DNA of 64,000 bases, from assembly GCF_007991275.1 (NCBI RefSeq), contig NZ_BJYA01000011.1:1-64000 (forward strand), given 5' to 3'. This DNA is from Alkalibacillus haloalkaliphilus (GTDB lineage Bacteria; Bacillota; Bacilli; Bacillales; Alkalibacillaceae). Both the position numbers and the translations under genes were made by a program. Of the stretch, positions 1 through 9,200 are shown piece by piece. The notes under the pieces were generated by a model that was not told where the DNA came from, made no database searches, and saw nothing but the letters and a program-made list of their open reading frames with translations. How positions within the stretch are numbered: the stretch's first letter is position 1; the number at the start of each line of letters is the position of its first letter.

Positions 1-2
1 AA

Positions 3-28
3 AACGTGTGGTTTAGTAACCACACGTT
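3..28 (-). terminator. Terminator after minD
   Basis: A perfect 10-bp stem (ACGTGTGGTT paired with AACCACACGT) with a 4-base loop lies just past the minD stop. On the minus strand it runs into a T run at the window edge. It would end the mreBCD-minCD transcript. Confidence 0.8.
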
Positions 29-33
29 TAGTC

Positions 34-828
34 TTATTTCATACCTAGTATTTTTTTTACTTTGACCATGATTCCTTTGTCTTCATCGAAAGACATTAAT
101 GGCACTGATTCTCCTAAAATACGTCTAGAAATATTACGATAACATATTGAAGCTTTCGTATCTGGTTGGAAAGCGACTGGGTTACCATGGTGTGATGCTC
201 TAATTACATCTTCATCATCCATGATGACCCCTAATAATTCAACTGACAGCGTCGAGACGATATCATCGACGTCTAACATATCACCACTATCCATCATGTG
301 CTTTCTAATTCGATTAATAACAAGGTGAGGTGACTCTAAATCTTCTTGCTCTAACAACCCAATAATACGGTCAGCATCTCTAACGCTAGACTTCTCAGGT
401 GTTGTTACGACAATTGCTTTATCTGCACCAGCTACAGCATTTTTATAACCTTGTTCGATACCGGCAGGACAGTCAATTAATATGTAGTCATAGTCCGGTT
501 TTAGTTCATCTACTAACTCTTTAACACCCTCAGGCGTTACTTCATTTTTATCGCTAGATTGTGCTGCTGGTAATAAATGCAAACAATCAAATCGCTTATC
601 TTTTACTAATGCAGCTTGAAGTTTACAACGTCCTTCAATGACATCAATAATATCAAAAATAATTCTATTTTCTAAACCTAAAATAACATCCAAATTACGC
701 AGACCAATATCTGTATCAATTAAGCATACCTTCTTATCTTGTAAAGCTAACGCTGTGCCAATATTGGCTGTTGTCGTCGTCTTTCCTACTCCACCTTTAC
801 CAGAAGTAATTACTATTGCTTCCCCCAT
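34..828 (-). CDS. minD: Septum site-determining ATPase MinD
   Basis: MinD is the membrane-associated ATPase that, with MinC, blocks FtsZ ring formation away from mid-cell. The 264-residue protein shows the deviant Walker A motif GKGGVGKTT at residues 10-18, the switch segment DTDIGLRNLD at 38-47 and the Walker B stretch ILIDCPAG at 116-123. Its basic, hydrophobic last residues (GIMVKVKKILGMK) fit the amphipathic membrane-targeting helix of the family. Length matches Bacillus MinD. One base separates the minC stop from this ATG, so the two genes are translationally close. It is the last gene of the mreB-mreC-mreD-minC-minD group and is followed by a hairpin terminator. Confidence 0.97.
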   Translation of the reverse strand: MGEAIVITSGKGGVGKTTTTANIGTALALQDKKVCLIDTDIGLRNLDVILGLENRIIFDIIDVIEGRCKLQAALVKDKRFDCLHLLPAAQSSDKNEVTPEGVKELVDELKPDYDYILIDCPAGIEQGYKNAVAGADKAIVVTTPEKSSVRDADRIIGLLEQEDLESPHLVINRIRKHMMDSGDMLDVDDIVSTLSVELLGVIMDDEDVIRASHHGNPVAFQPDTKASICYRNISRRILGESVPLMSFDEDKGIMVKVKKILGMK

Positions 829-829
829 T

Positions 830-1501
830 TTATAATCCCCTTTCTACTATATCCGTTAAGTTTGGTCGGATTTTTTGAAGGTTATGTATTTGTTCAAGCT
901 CGATCTGCCCAGTTTCTTGATTAATATATGCAAACTCTCGACTTGAGCCTTGCATCTCATAATCAGGTGCCCTGCTAATTTTATTAGCAATTCTTATTTG
1001 ATTTGGGTTCATATAAGATGCCACGACTACATGGTCTGTTCCTTCAGCATAACCAGCATGAGCAATTCCTTTCAACTGACCCATTACAAATATATTACCT
1101 GTTGCATTCACTGTTGCACCAGGATTAATATCACCTAATATTAAAGCATCACCTTCAACATGTAACACTTGTCCTGATCTGACAGTTTTAACAAATGGTT
1201 TGATTGTCGATCGGTCAAACCATTTTAATGCTTCTTCGTGCGACATTACATTTGACTCAATTGACTTTACTTTTAATGAGCTCTGCTCTTCAACCACTTG
1301 CCTAATCTCTTCTCGTTGCCAATCTTGTAAGTATCTGTTCTGACAATTTATAATTACTTCTGTCGTATTTTCAATTGTATCTGATTTCACTTGGTTCCCT
1401 AGTTCATTTAATAAATTTGTAAATGAGCATTGATCATCTAAATATACGATAATCCCTTCATTTGTACCTTTCATTGTAAGGTAGAGATTAGTTTCTGTCA
1501 T
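830..1501 (-). CDS. minC: Septum site-determining protein MinC
   Basis: MinC is the FtsZ polymerisation inhibitor recruited by MinD. The N-terminal part (about 1-100) is the FtsZ-acting domain. The C-terminal part holds the beta-helix dimerisation and MinD-binding domain, recognisable by GDINPGATVNATGN and GQLKGIAHAG. I start it at the ATG at 1501 (223 residues), because GGGGTG lies seven bases upstream. An in-frame ATG five codons earlier (1516) has no good ribosome binding site. It lies 23 bases after mreD and directly before minD, the usual Bacillus order. Confidence 0.95.
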   Translation of the reverse strand: MTETNLYLTMKGTNEGIIVYLDDQCSFTNLLNELGNQVKSDTIENTTEVIINCQNRYLQDWQREEIRQVVEEQSSLKVKSIESNVMSHEEALKWFDRSTIKPFVKTVRSGQVLHVEGDALILGDINPGATVNATGNIFVMGQLKGIAHAGYAEGTDHVVVASYMNPNQIRIANKISRAPDYEMQGSSREFAYINQETGQIELEQIHNLQKIRPNLTDIVERGL

Positions 1502-1524
1502 CTTGGGACACCCCATTACTACTT

Positions 1525-2049
1525 TTATTTCTCTAATTCATACTTCCATTTTACTAGTTTTTTGATAAAAATAGGGTATATTATTAACAAAAATAATATA
1601 TTTATTAATAATGTTGGAATTAAACGGTTGAATATATAAGCATTGAAGCTTAAATCGACTTGTCCAATAATGAAGTATAAACTATAGATTAAAACTTCTG
1701 CTGCTGCTAACCCTAAAATAGAAAATAACAAAACGACCAAAAAGTTCTTATGAAGGTAGCGCTTTAACACATGGACCATATATAGTGCCAAACCATAGGC
1801 TAAAAAGTAAACGCCTAAAAGGTTCGTATAAACTAAGTCTGTAAGAAAAGCGAACGCTAGTCCGTTTAAAAGACCAACATAACTATGCTCTCGGTCATAA
1901 AACGTTATAATTAATATGGCAAAAATCAGTGTCCAATGAGGAATGTAATATAAGCTTCCAAGCCAAAAGGTCTGTGGAATTAATTCAGCGGCTACACTTT
2001 GTGTTACAAAAAATATAAACATAAATAAAGGTAGAAGGAAGACTTTCAT
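1525..2049 (-). CDS. mreD: Rod shape-determining membrane protein MreD
   Basis: MreD is an integral membrane component of the elongasome, working with MreB and MreC to place lateral wall synthesis. The 174-residue protein is almost entirely hydrophobic, with about five membrane segments and a basic C-terminus (KKLVKWKYELEK). Sequence conservation in this family is low, so the call rests on length, topology and position. Its ATG overlaps the mreC stop codon by one base, which implies coupled translation. Confidence 0.92.
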   Translation of the reverse strand: MKVFLLPLFMFIFFVTQSVAAELIPQTFWLGSLYYIPHWTLIFAILIITFYDREHSYVGLLNGLAFAFLTDLVYTNLLGVYFLAYGLALYMVHVLKRYLHKNFLVVLLFSILGLAAAEVLIYSLYFIIGQVDLSFNAYIFNRLIPTLLINILFLLIIYPIFIKKLVKWKYELEK

Positions 2050-2918
2050 TACTCTTCCTCCTCTTCTTCATCAATAACAGTGGAGTGCAAGTCGCGATCA
2101 ACGACCATAACTTGGCTAATATCTTGTAAGTTTGCCGCTGGCTCGACATAAGCAACTTTAGTTAATCCATATGAATCTAATTCAATTGAGCTAACTTCAC
2201 CGATAAGAATCCCTCTTGGGAAAACGCCACCTAAACCAGAAGTTACAACAGCTTGTCCCTCTTCAAGTTCGTCTTCTCCTGTAAGCTCACGGAAAACTAG
2301 TTTCTCTGTATCACTATCATATCCTTCAACTAACCCGAAGATCGAGTCATCACCGTCAACAATCGCAGATACTTGATGTTCTGTCCCAAAGCCACTTAAT
2401 AGCTGAACAGTAGAAGTTAGTTGTGAAGCATTGATTACTTTACCAACCATCCCCTCTGCTGTCCTTACAGCCATATTAGCTTCAACACCATGTTGTTTAC
2501 CCCGGTTAATGGTCACTTGCTGAAACCATCTTTCCGGACTTCTAGCAACAACAGCTGCATTGAGGGTTTCATAATCTGTAAGTGTGGAATCAACTTCAGC
2601 CATTGCCCTTAATTCTTCGTTTTCAGTTTCCAGCTCACTAACTTGATAAGCTAACGTTTTATAATCTTGTAATTCTTCTTTTAACACTTGATTTTGTTCA
2701 TAAACACTTTTAATATCTCCAACAGAATCAAAGATTTCCACAAAATAATTAAGTGGTGTGTGTAATATATTTTGAAAGAATCCGACCGTATCAATCGCAA
2801 ATTGCGCTGGTAAACTCTCGCCACTATCGGACCTTAGTGAATACCCAATTAAACTTACAACTAGTATAATCCCTACTAAAAATACAATTAACTTTCTCTT
2901 TCTTAAAAATGATGGCAT
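2049..2918 (-). CDS. mreC: Rod shape-determining protein MreC
   Basis: MreC is a bitopic membrane protein whose extracytoplasmic part scaffolds the cell-wall elongation machinery. The 289-residue protein has a basic N-terminus (RKRKL), one membrane segment at about residues 10-28, a coiled coil at about 65-110 (EQNQVLKEELQDYK, ELETENEELRAM) and then the beta-rich MreC domain with NRGKQHGVEANMAV. The C-terminus ends in six consecutive Glu residues, an acidic tail that would suit a salt-adapted organism. It starts 17 bases after mreB and overlaps mreD by one base. Confidence 0.95.
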   Translation of the reverse strand: MPSFLRKRKLIVFLVGIILVVSLIGYSLRSDSGESLPAQFAIDTVGFFQNILHTPLNYFVEIFDSVGDIKSVYEQNQVLKEELQDYKTLAYQVSELETENEELRAMAEVDSTLTDYETLNAAVVARSPERWFQQVTINRGKQHGVEANMAVRTAEGMVGKVINASQLTSTVQLLSGFGTEHQVSAIVDGDDSIFGLVEGYDSDTEKLVFRELTGEDELEEGQAVVTSGLGGVFPRGILIGEVSSIELDSYGLTKVAYVEPAANLQDISQVMVVDRDLHSTVIDEEEEEE

Positions 2919-2935
2919 AAACGTTACACCTTCTC

Positions 2936-3976
2936 TTAATTTAGCGTATTTCTATCTGCAACATTTGGTGCATTTTTAAAGTGTTCAAGTTGATCTAAAG
3001 CTTTACCAGTACCAATCGCCACACACTCTAAAGGGTTCTCTGCAACAAAAACTGGCATATCAGTAGCATAACTTACTTCTTCATTTAAATATTTTAATAA
3101 TGCTCCCCCACCTGTTAATACAATGCCTCTGTTAATAATGTCTGAGGATAATTCTGGTGGTGAGCTTTCAAGAGTATTTTTAATTGCTTCGATAATTGCC
3201 TCTACTGTCTCACTTATAGCTTCAACTATTTCTTCACTTTGAATTGTAACAGTTTGAGGAAGTCCTGTAACAAGGTCTCGACCTCTAATGTCCATTTTAC
3301 CACGTAGATTATCATTACGTGCAGCACCTAACTCAAATTTTAACTGTTCTGCTGTTGTTTCTCCAATTAATAGACCATGTTTTTTACGAATATACGTAAT
3401 AATTTGTTGATCCATTCGATCCCCGGCCATACGAATCGATTTGCTAGTAACAGTACCACCTAAAGAAATAATAGCAACTTCTGTCGTGCCTCCGCCAATG
3501 TCAACTACCATATTCCCAGTTGGTTCCCAAACAGGTAAGTCAGCACCTATAGCTGCTGCAAATGGTTCTGAAATTGGATACACTTCTTTAGCGCCAGCTT
3601 GTTTAGTAGCATCTAATACAGCTCTCTCTTCTACCATTGTGATACCTGAAGGAACGCACACAATGACATTTGGTTTAGCTGAGAAGATTGACTTCGCTTT
3701 ATGAACTTTACTTACGTAGTAATTCATCATAGCAGCTGTCGTATCAAAATCTGCTATCACACCGTCTTTCATCGGACGAATTACTGAAATGTTTTCTGGA
3801 GTTCTTCCTACCATTTTCTTAGCTTCGTTACCCACTGCTGATATTTCATTCGTATGCTTATTCACGGCTACTACTGTTGGTTCATTTAACACAATGCCTT
3901 TATTCTTTACATAAACAAGCGTATTAGCTGTACCTAAATCTATACCGAAATCACGGTTCATAAATGATGTTCCCAA
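2936..3976 (-). CDS. mreB: Actin-like cell shape protein MreB (TTG start)
   Basis: MreB forms membrane-bound filaments that guide lateral wall synthesis. The actin-fold nucleotide motifs are present: phosphate-1 GIDLGTANT at about residues 11-19, phosphate-2 [19 protein letters not shown] mid-protein, and adenosine motif [14 protein letters not shown] near the C-terminus. The frame stays open up to 4054, but the only good Shine-Dalgarno (AGAGGGG) lies nine bases before a TTG at 3976, giving 346 residues, close to Bacillus MreB (337). An ATG five codons further in (MNRDFG) is the alternative. Paralogues Mbl and MreBH exist in the family; the operon position next to mreC favours MreB proper. 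Confidence 0.95.
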   Translation of the reverse strand: MGTSFMNRDFGIDLGTANTLVYVKNKGIVLNEPTVVAVNKHTNEISAVGNEAKKMVGRTPENISVIRPMKDGVIADFDTTAAMMNYYVSKVHKAKSIFSAKPNVIVCVPSGITMVEERAVLDATKQAGAKEVYPISEPFAAAIGADLPVWEPTGNMVVDIGGGTTEVAIISLGGTVTSKSIRMAGDRMDQQIITYIRKKHGLLIGETTAEQLKFELGAARNDNLRGKMDIRGRDLVTGLPQTVTIQSEEIVEAISETVEAIIEAIKNTLESSPPELSSDIINRGIVLTGGGALLKYLNEEVSYATDMPVFVAENPLECVAIGTGKALDQLEHFKNAPNVADRNTLN

Positions 3977-4045
3977 TCTTGATCGCCCCTCTGTAAAAAT
4001 AAGATTGATACTATAAAATACGCTTATAATGTTTAAAACATGAAT

Positions 4046-4086
4046 AAGCACCACAATTATTTAAAACTCTTAAATTAGTGGTGCTT
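4046..4086 (-). terminator. Long hairpin between radC and mreB
   Basis: A 9-bp GC-containing stem (AAGCACCAC paired with GTGGTGCTT) continues into an A/T-rich inner stem, with no T run after it. It lies more than 110 bases after radC. It could be a weak radC terminator or a structure in the mreB leader, since TATAAT-like -10 elements lie just upstream at about 4090-4115. Confidence 0.45.
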
Positions 4087-4202
4087 ATAAACACTTTATT
4101 ATATATATTATACGAAAAATAACTTAAAATAGATAGGTTTACACGCCTCAAATATATGTGATTTTTTAACTATTTTTTTAACAATGTCTTAAATAATCTA
4201 AA

Positions 4203-4889
4203 CTATAAGTACCCTTTTTCTTTCATTGAGATATATTTGTGATCTCCTATTACCAAATGGTCTAAAAGTTCAATTCCGACTACTTTACCTGATTCATACA
4301 ATCTTCTCGTTACATGGACATCTTCATTTGATGGTGAAGGATCACCTGACGGATGGTTGTGAGCACATATTACAGAAGCAGCTGAATGTTTAATGGCTTC
4401 TTTAAACACTTCACGAGGATGGACAATGGATGAATTAAGACTGCCAATGAAAATTGTTCGCCTATGAATAATTTGATTTTTAGTGTTGAGGTATAATGCC
4501 ACGAAGTGCTCTTGTTTTAAGCCACGCAAATCTTCCATTAAAAAGTTAGCACCATCTTCTGGACTCTTAATAACATATTGATCACTTGTCTTATAAGTAT
4601 GGATTCGCTTACCTAATTCTAACGCTGCCATCAGTTGGACCGCTTTAGCAACACCTATACCATTTATACTTGTTAGCTCATTAATCGAAGCATCCCTCAG
4701 CAGTAATAGACCTTCGAAATGCTTTAATAAACGTGTTGCAAGTGATAATGCTGATTGTCCTTTAGAACCACTACCAATTAAGATCGCTATTAACTCTTGA
4801 TTAGATAACGCTTGTGGCCCCACTTCGATTAATCTTTCTCTTGGTCGATCACTCGCTGGTACATCTCTAATTAAAATATTATTACTCAA
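4203..4889 (-). CDS. radC: RadC family (JAMM-like) protein, TTG start
   Basis: RadC-type proteins carry an N-terminal helix-hairpin-helix region and a C-terminal JAB/MPN+ metalloprotease-like fold. Their cellular role is unsettled, and the old DNA-repair label is not well supported. Here the HhH-like part is seen around SINGIGVAKAVQLMAA. The metal motif is intact as HNHPSGDPSPSNED near the C-terminus. AGAGGAG eight bases before a TTG at 4889 sets the start, giving 228 residues, close to the B. subtilis protein (about 231). The open frame reaches an ATG at 4907. In B. subtilis maf lies between this gene and spoIIB; it is absent here. Confidence 0.93.
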   Translation of the reverse strand: MSNNILIRDVPASDRPRERLIEVGPQALSNQELIAILIGSGSKGQSALSLATRLLKHFEGLLLLRDASINELTSINGIGVAKAVQLMAALELGKRIHTYKTSDQYVIKSPEDGANFLMEDLRGLKQEHFVALYLNTKNQIIHRRTIFIGSLNSSIVHPREVFKEAIKHSAASVICAHNHPSGDPSPSNEDVHVTRRLYESGKVVGIELLDHLVIGDHKYISMKEKGYL

Positions 4890-4953
4890 TATACATGCTC
4901 CTCTCATAATAAGTCGACATGTATATTTTAAAAAAGTCGCTATAATAAAACAA

Positions 4954-4978
4954 AAAGGGAAAAGACCATTTTCCCTTT
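4954..4978 (-). terminator. Terminator after spoIIB-like gene
   Basis: The stem AAAGGGAAAA paired with TTTTCCCTTT is followed on the minus strand by TTGTTTTATT. It separates the spoIIB-like gene from radC, so radC needs its own promoter. Confidence 0.8.
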
Positions 4979-5046
4979 CGTAAACTTGAAATAAATGAGC
5001 AGATTTGTTTTATAAAAACAAAATTCTATTCTTTATATAATTTATA

Positions 5047-5880
5047 CTAAATTACGTCATAAAATAAATAAATTGCCAAAAGTAACGTTTGGTTTTGTAA
5101 CAGTTGCTCACTTTCATTACTTGGTTGATCCGTTATTATATTAATTGCTTCATCTAAATAGTTGTGATCACTATAATGATTAGGCAGTTGTGATAACCAG
5201 TCTTCAACACGATCTCTCCACTCACCATTCAGTTCAGTTTCGTGAATGAGCTCTTCGCCTTGATTAAGCCATTCATACACTCCATCAGGAACTTCTACTT
5301 CTTCACTTGAGAATGCCCAAGTTTTACTTATATAATCTTCATTTCTTTCAAGACCATTCGATTCAAAGTAATTCATAACTTCTTCTTCAACAGATGAGCT
5401 TCTTAACAAACTCGTTAACAGTACATATTGACCATTATCTTCAGTTACAACAGAAGGAACAAAGTCTAAGTGCAACTGCAACTCTCTAGCATTTTGCTCT
5501 GAAGAAAAAACACCTAACTGGATAACTTCATGTGTAGATAAGTCTGTTTGAAACACTGTAGAATCACCTTGGTCACTCGTACCACCATTTGTGCCTTCTT
5601 CTCCATCATCATCTTGAGTCCCAATTGTCTCAACAGGAGTACCAACAGGCGTTTGATCAGTTGACAGATCAAAGAAATACATCATTGCGAAACCGAATAA
5701 TGTTCCTAAAGCAACAGCTAATATAACTGCTCTTAAAATGGTAACTGAAAACTTCTTTTTACCAGAAAAATTATGTATACCTTTACTCTTCGGTGTCAAA
5801 ACTTTCTCTAAGTCATGTGAACGATGGTCTTTAGAATCATCCTGATTAATTGTCACTCTCACCTTTTTACGCTCGTCCAT
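5047..5880 (-). CDS. spoIIB: SpoIIB-like sporulation septum protein
   Basis: SpoIIB localises to the sporulation septum and helps remove septal peptidoglycan at the start of engulfment. The 277-residue protein has the expected plan. A basic cytoplasmic tail of about 45 residues is followed by one membrane segment (about 46-70). After an acidic, Gly-rich linker (DDDGEEGTNGG) comes a SPOR-like domain at about 109-175 (VIQLGVFSSEQNARELQLHL). The divergent C-terminus has no motif I recognise. SPOR proteins are hard to assign by sequence alone, so the name leans on position between radC and folC, where B. subtilis has spoIIB. The 177 bases upstream include the terminator of the GGDEF gene. Confidence 0.8.
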   Translation of the reverse strand: MDERKKVRVTINQDDSKDHRSHDLEKVLTPKSKGIHNFSGKKKFSVTILRAVILAVALGTLFGFAMMYFFDLSTDQTPVGTPVETIGTQDDDGEEGTNGGTSDQGDSTVFQTDLSTHEVIQLGVFSSEQNARELQLHLDFVPSVVTEDNGQYVLLTSLLRSSSVEEEVMNYFESNGLERNEDYISKTWAFSSEEVEVPDGVYEWLNQGEELIHETELNGEWRDRVEDWLSQLPNHYSDHNYLDEAINIITDQPSNESEQLLQNQTLLLAIYLFYDVI

Positions 5881-5982
5881 ATTTTAACCACCTTCATCCT
5901 TATTGGTTGAAATCCTACCATATTTCAACTAAAAAAAAGATAAAATTCTGTCATATAGTTTATTCAATTTCAGACAAAAAAT

Positions 5983-6007
5983 GACTCTCTAATCAAAATA
6001 GAGAGTC
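5983..6007 (-). terminator. Terminator after GGDEF gene
   Basis: The perfect 9-bp stem GACTCTCTA paired with TAGAGAGTC is followed on the minus strand by ATTTTTTGTC. It ends the folC-GGDEF transcript. Confidence 0.85.
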
Positions 6008-6057
6008 TTGTTTAATAGCGTCATTAATTAAAAATTTGTAAATAACATTCCAACGGC

Positions 6058-7782
6058 TCACATCGCAACAGCTGCTGATGCAACACGGTTTTTACCACTA
6101 CGTTTAGCCCCAACATACATTGAACGATCTGCCTGTCTAATTAGTTCCTCAGGTGATTCACAATGATCAGGGTAAGTTGCTACACCAATACTCGCTGTTA
6201 CATACACTTTGACTGAATCTTCCCCTTCAATCATATGTTCATAAACAACAAAAGGATCTTTTGCAATCATAAAACGTATATCTTCAGCTAACTTAATCGC
6301 TTCTTCATGCTCAATGTCTTTAATTAATACTGTAAATTCTTCCCCACCATAGCGAGCCACAATACCGCGATCGCCTAAATAATCTTCTAATCTCCTAGCT
6401 AATTCAACTAAAACTTCATTTCCAGCTTCATGACCATATGTATCATTCAGCTTCTTAAAGGAGTCTAAATCAAATAAAATGACAGATAGCTTTTCTTCTA
6501 AGCCTTTCTCCATTAAATCTAATGCATATCCTTCTAGATGTTCAGTAAAATATCGATAGTTATACAAGCCTGTCAATCGATCGCGTTGACTCTTGTTTTT
6601 CTCTGACTGGTAATGCCTTGCATTTTCAATTGCAACCGAAAGAAAGTTACCAAGTATCTCAAGTAACATTAGATGATACTTTTCATAGGCTCTTACTTGC
6701 TTCGATGCAATAACAAGAACACCGACAACATTGTTATTTCTTAAAATAGGAACTCCAATCACACTGTGAACTTGCTCTGGGAGTTCTATTCCAGGTATAC
6801 TTCTTATTTGATTACGCTTAAGAATGATCGAAGCTTTTTGCTTTTTATAAATTTCACCAGCAAATCCTTCTCCATAACTTAAAGACATCTCATCAACTTT
6901 CTCTTTACCTTCGCTATCTACATAACGAATTAGATGCATCGACTGTGTTGAATTGGTAATATCATATACATATATATAAGACATCGGAATTAACTTTTCA
7001 ACTCTTGCGATAAACGTATCTAATACGTCTTTCACATTTAACTTCTTCGATAACTCGTGACCAATTTCACTCGTCTCATGCAAGTAAGTGTTTACTCGTC
7101 TACCTTTATGATAAGTTGAGATAACTACTGATAGTAAAATTGCAGGGAAACTAACAATGAGAATACCAGGTATACCAATTTCTAAATATAATATATAAAG
7201 AATAATTCCAATTGGAGTAATCATCGCTGTAGTTAAACTATCGATAAATAATGATTTCGGAACTGCAGTAAATTTATTTCCTTTAACATAAACATCAATA
7301 ATCGTTAAAAGAAATTGGTTAACGACAATCGAACCTACGACATAACCTACTAATGGGATAATCTCATCAAGTGTACTTAATGATAGAACGCCGTGAGTTC
7401 CTCCTAATGCATAATATACTACTGCTGCAAATATCGAGGTTAAGAGAAGCATCGTTGAGTTTGTTGCTATTCGATGAAACTCTGATTTTTTCAGCCTAAT
7501 CTTTATAAATAGAGCGACTAAGGCAAGTTGAGTTATTATAATCTCAGCAAATAAACCAAAGTATAAAAACACAGCAAAGCTTACGCCGTTAATAAAGAAG
7601 ATTGTAATAGACCCCACCTGAATTGGAAAAGCAGCTACAGCGCTAACCACAATCGCAAAGGCTAAGAGATCCAACCAATACCCTGAAAAGTTCGGTTCAA
7701 TTGCTATGTATAAGTAAGCCAATGTGGTAGGAAAAACAGCTAACCATATAAGCCAAACGGCAACATTTTTAGATCTTGACAT
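6058..7782 (-). CDS. Membrane sensor GAF-GGDEF protein (probable diguanylate cyclase)
   Basis: Probable diguanylate cyclase making cyclic di-GMP from two GTP, with a membrane sensor input. The 574-residue protein has about seven or eight membrane segments in residues 1-215, a GAF domain at about 235-385 (MSYIYVYDITN, AGEIYKKQKASI, VIGVPILRNNNVVGVLVIAS) and a GGDEF domain to the C-terminus. The active-site loop is RYGGEEF (GGEEF at about 479-483), a catalytically competent variant. The inhibitory I-site RxxD expected nine residues before GGEEF is missing (GDRG there), so product inhibition is probably absent. The start at 7782 follows AGGGG with seven-base spacing. It lies 37 bases after folC and is probably co-transcribed. 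B. subtilis has comC here. Confidence 0.88.
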   Translation of the reverse strand: MSRSKNVAVWLIWLAVFPTTLAYLYIAIEPNFSGYWLDLLAFAIVVSAVAAFPIQVGSITIFFINGVSFAVFLYFGLFAEIIITQLALVALFIKIRLKKSEFHRIATNSTMLLLTSIFAAVVYYALGGTHGVLSLSTLDEIIPLVGYVVGSIVVNQFLLTIIDVYVKGNKFTAVPKSLFIDSLTTAMITPIGIILYILYLEIGIPGILIVSFPAILLSVVISTYHKGRRVNTYLHETSEIGHELSKKLNVKDVLDTFIARVEKLIPMSYIYVYDITNSTQSMHLIRYVDSEGKEKVDEMSLSYGEGFAGEIYKKQKASIILKRNQIRSIPGIELPEQVHSVIGVPILRNNNVVGVLVIASKQVRAYEKYHLMLLEILGNFLSVAIENARHYQSEKNKSQRDRLTGLYNYRYFTEHLEGYALDLMEKGLEEKLSVILFDLDSFKKLNDTYGHEAGNEVLVELARRLEDYLGDRGIVARYGGEEFTVLIKDIEHEEAIKLAEDIRFMIAKDPFVVYEHMIEGEDSVKVYVTASIGVATYPDHCESPEELIRQADRSMYVGAKRSGKNRVASAAVAM

Positions 7783-7819
7783 ATAAAGGCCCCTTTTTAA
7801 GGAAATCATTCTCCCAATC

Positions 7820-9112
7820 TTAGTTATTTTCCTTTAAAGCTTTTTTAACTTCTGATATAAAATATAAAGAACCTGTAACGACTAACACTTCATCTGCCTC
7901 TAAAGCCTCTAACGTTGAGTTGTACGCTTTTTTCCAGTCTTCTTCTACTTTAACATTACCATTTTCATACTTTTCTTTTAGTTCATAATACCCATAATTA
8001 TTAAAAAAGTCAAACGTTGTAAGCGCTATATTATTATAATTTTTTGATAAAATTGACAACATTTCATTAATTGGTTTATTTTGTATGAAAGAACATAAAA
8101 CTGTTACGTTCGCACGCTCATACCTACTATTTACTGTTGTGACTAAAGTCTTAATTGCTTCCACATTGTGAGCCCCATCCAAGATTACATCAGGCCCTTT
8201 TTGAATCATTTCAAATCGACCTGGCCAATAGGCATTATGAATACCTTTATAAATAGATTCAGCTTGAACGGGGAACTCTTCAATAGTTGCTATCGTCAAA
8301 TAACTTTGAATTGCCAAGGATGCGTTATCAATTTGATGAAAACCTTTCATAGACATTGTTATATCAGCAAATTTTACATTTCCCCATTCAAAGGTGAAAC
8401 ACTGCTCATCACTGTTAGTATTAACAATATTATTTTTAAAGTCATTTCCTAACTGTAATACTGATGTCTGATGATCTCTTGATCGCTTTTCAATAATGTT
8501 TTGCGCTTCTACTTGTTTAACACCAGAAATTACAGGGGTAGAGGGTTTAATAATCCCCGCTTTTTCGTATGTAATCTCTTCAACAGTGTCACCCAATATA
8601 TGAATGTGATCATAACCGATTGTTGTAATAACACTAACAACAGGTGTAATGACGTTAGTGGAGTCCAACCTTCCACCTAAACCAACTTCAATAATGGCAT
8701 AATCAACAGACTGTTCAACAAAGTACATAAAAGCCATTACAGTAATAATTTCAAATTCAGTCGGTGCACCATCTTCAGTTCCTGCCAGTTCTTCACAGAT
8801 TGGACGAACTTGTACTACTAACTTGACGAGATCCTTAGCTGGAATTGGTTGTCCATTAATACTAATTCTTTCATTAAAAATTTCTATGTATGGAGAGGTG
8901 AACGCTCCTACTTTAAAATCTTGCTGTTGTAATATTTCTCTTAAAAAGGTTGTAGTAGAACCCTTTCCATTAGTACCCGCAATATGAATTGTTTTAAGTT
9001 GTTTGTGGGGATCACCAACCTTTTGTAACAATGTTTCAACTCTGTTCAACCCTGGTTTTATCCCGAACTTTAGTTGTTTATGAATCCAATTAATAGCTTC
9101 TTGTTCGTTCAT
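7820..9112 (-). CDS. folC: Folylpolyglutamate/dihydrofolate synthase FolC
   Basis: FolC adds glutamate to (dihydro)pteroate and folates using ATP, which retains folate cofactors in the cell. The Mur-ligase fold is seen in the P-loop GTNGKGSTTTF at about residues 46-56, the SPYIEIFNERISINGQ segment, EVGLGGRLDSTNVI in the central domain and PGRFEMI...DGAHN in the ligand-binding part. The ATG at 9112 (430 residues, the same as B. subtilis FolC) has GGGTGA five bases upstream. The frame extends to 9175, but that extension would cross the hairpin that follows valS. It is followed closely by the GGDEF gene. Confidence 0.95.
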   Translation of the reverse strand: MNEQEAINWIHKQLKFGIKPGLNRVETLLQKVGDPHKQLKTIHIAGTNGKGSTTTFLREILQQQDFKVGAFTSPYIEIFNERISINGQPIPAKDLVKLVVQVRPICEELAGTEDGAPTEFEIITVMAFMYFVEQSVDYAIIEVGLGGRLDSTNVITPVVSVITTIGYDHIHILGDTVEEITYEKAGIIKPSTPVISGVKQVEAQNIIEKRSRDHQTSVLQLGNDFKNNIVNTNSDEQCFTFEWGNVKFADITMSMKGFHQIDNASLAIQSYLTIATIEEFPVQAESIYKGIHNAYWPGRFEMIQKGPDVILDGAHNVEAIKTLVTTVNSRYERANVTVLCSFIQNKPINEMLSILSKNYNNIALTTFDFFNNYGYYELKEKYENGNVKVEEDWKKAYNSTLEALEADEVLVVTGSLYFISEVKKALKENN

Positions 9113-9147
9113 TAGCTTCACCCATAGTTCATCATATTTGTAATTGA

Positions 9148-9186
9148 TAAAACACGAGTTGCCCCACACATGCAATGGAGCAACTC
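9148..9186 (-). terminator. Hairpin between valS and folC
   Basis: GAGTTGC pairs with GCAACTC across an 17-base loop, and GTGTTTTATC follows on the minus strand. It looks like a leaky terminator of valS; folC begins only about 40 bases beyond it, so read-through may feed folC. Confidence 0.6.
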
Positions 9187-9200
9187 ATACTTAAAAGAAT

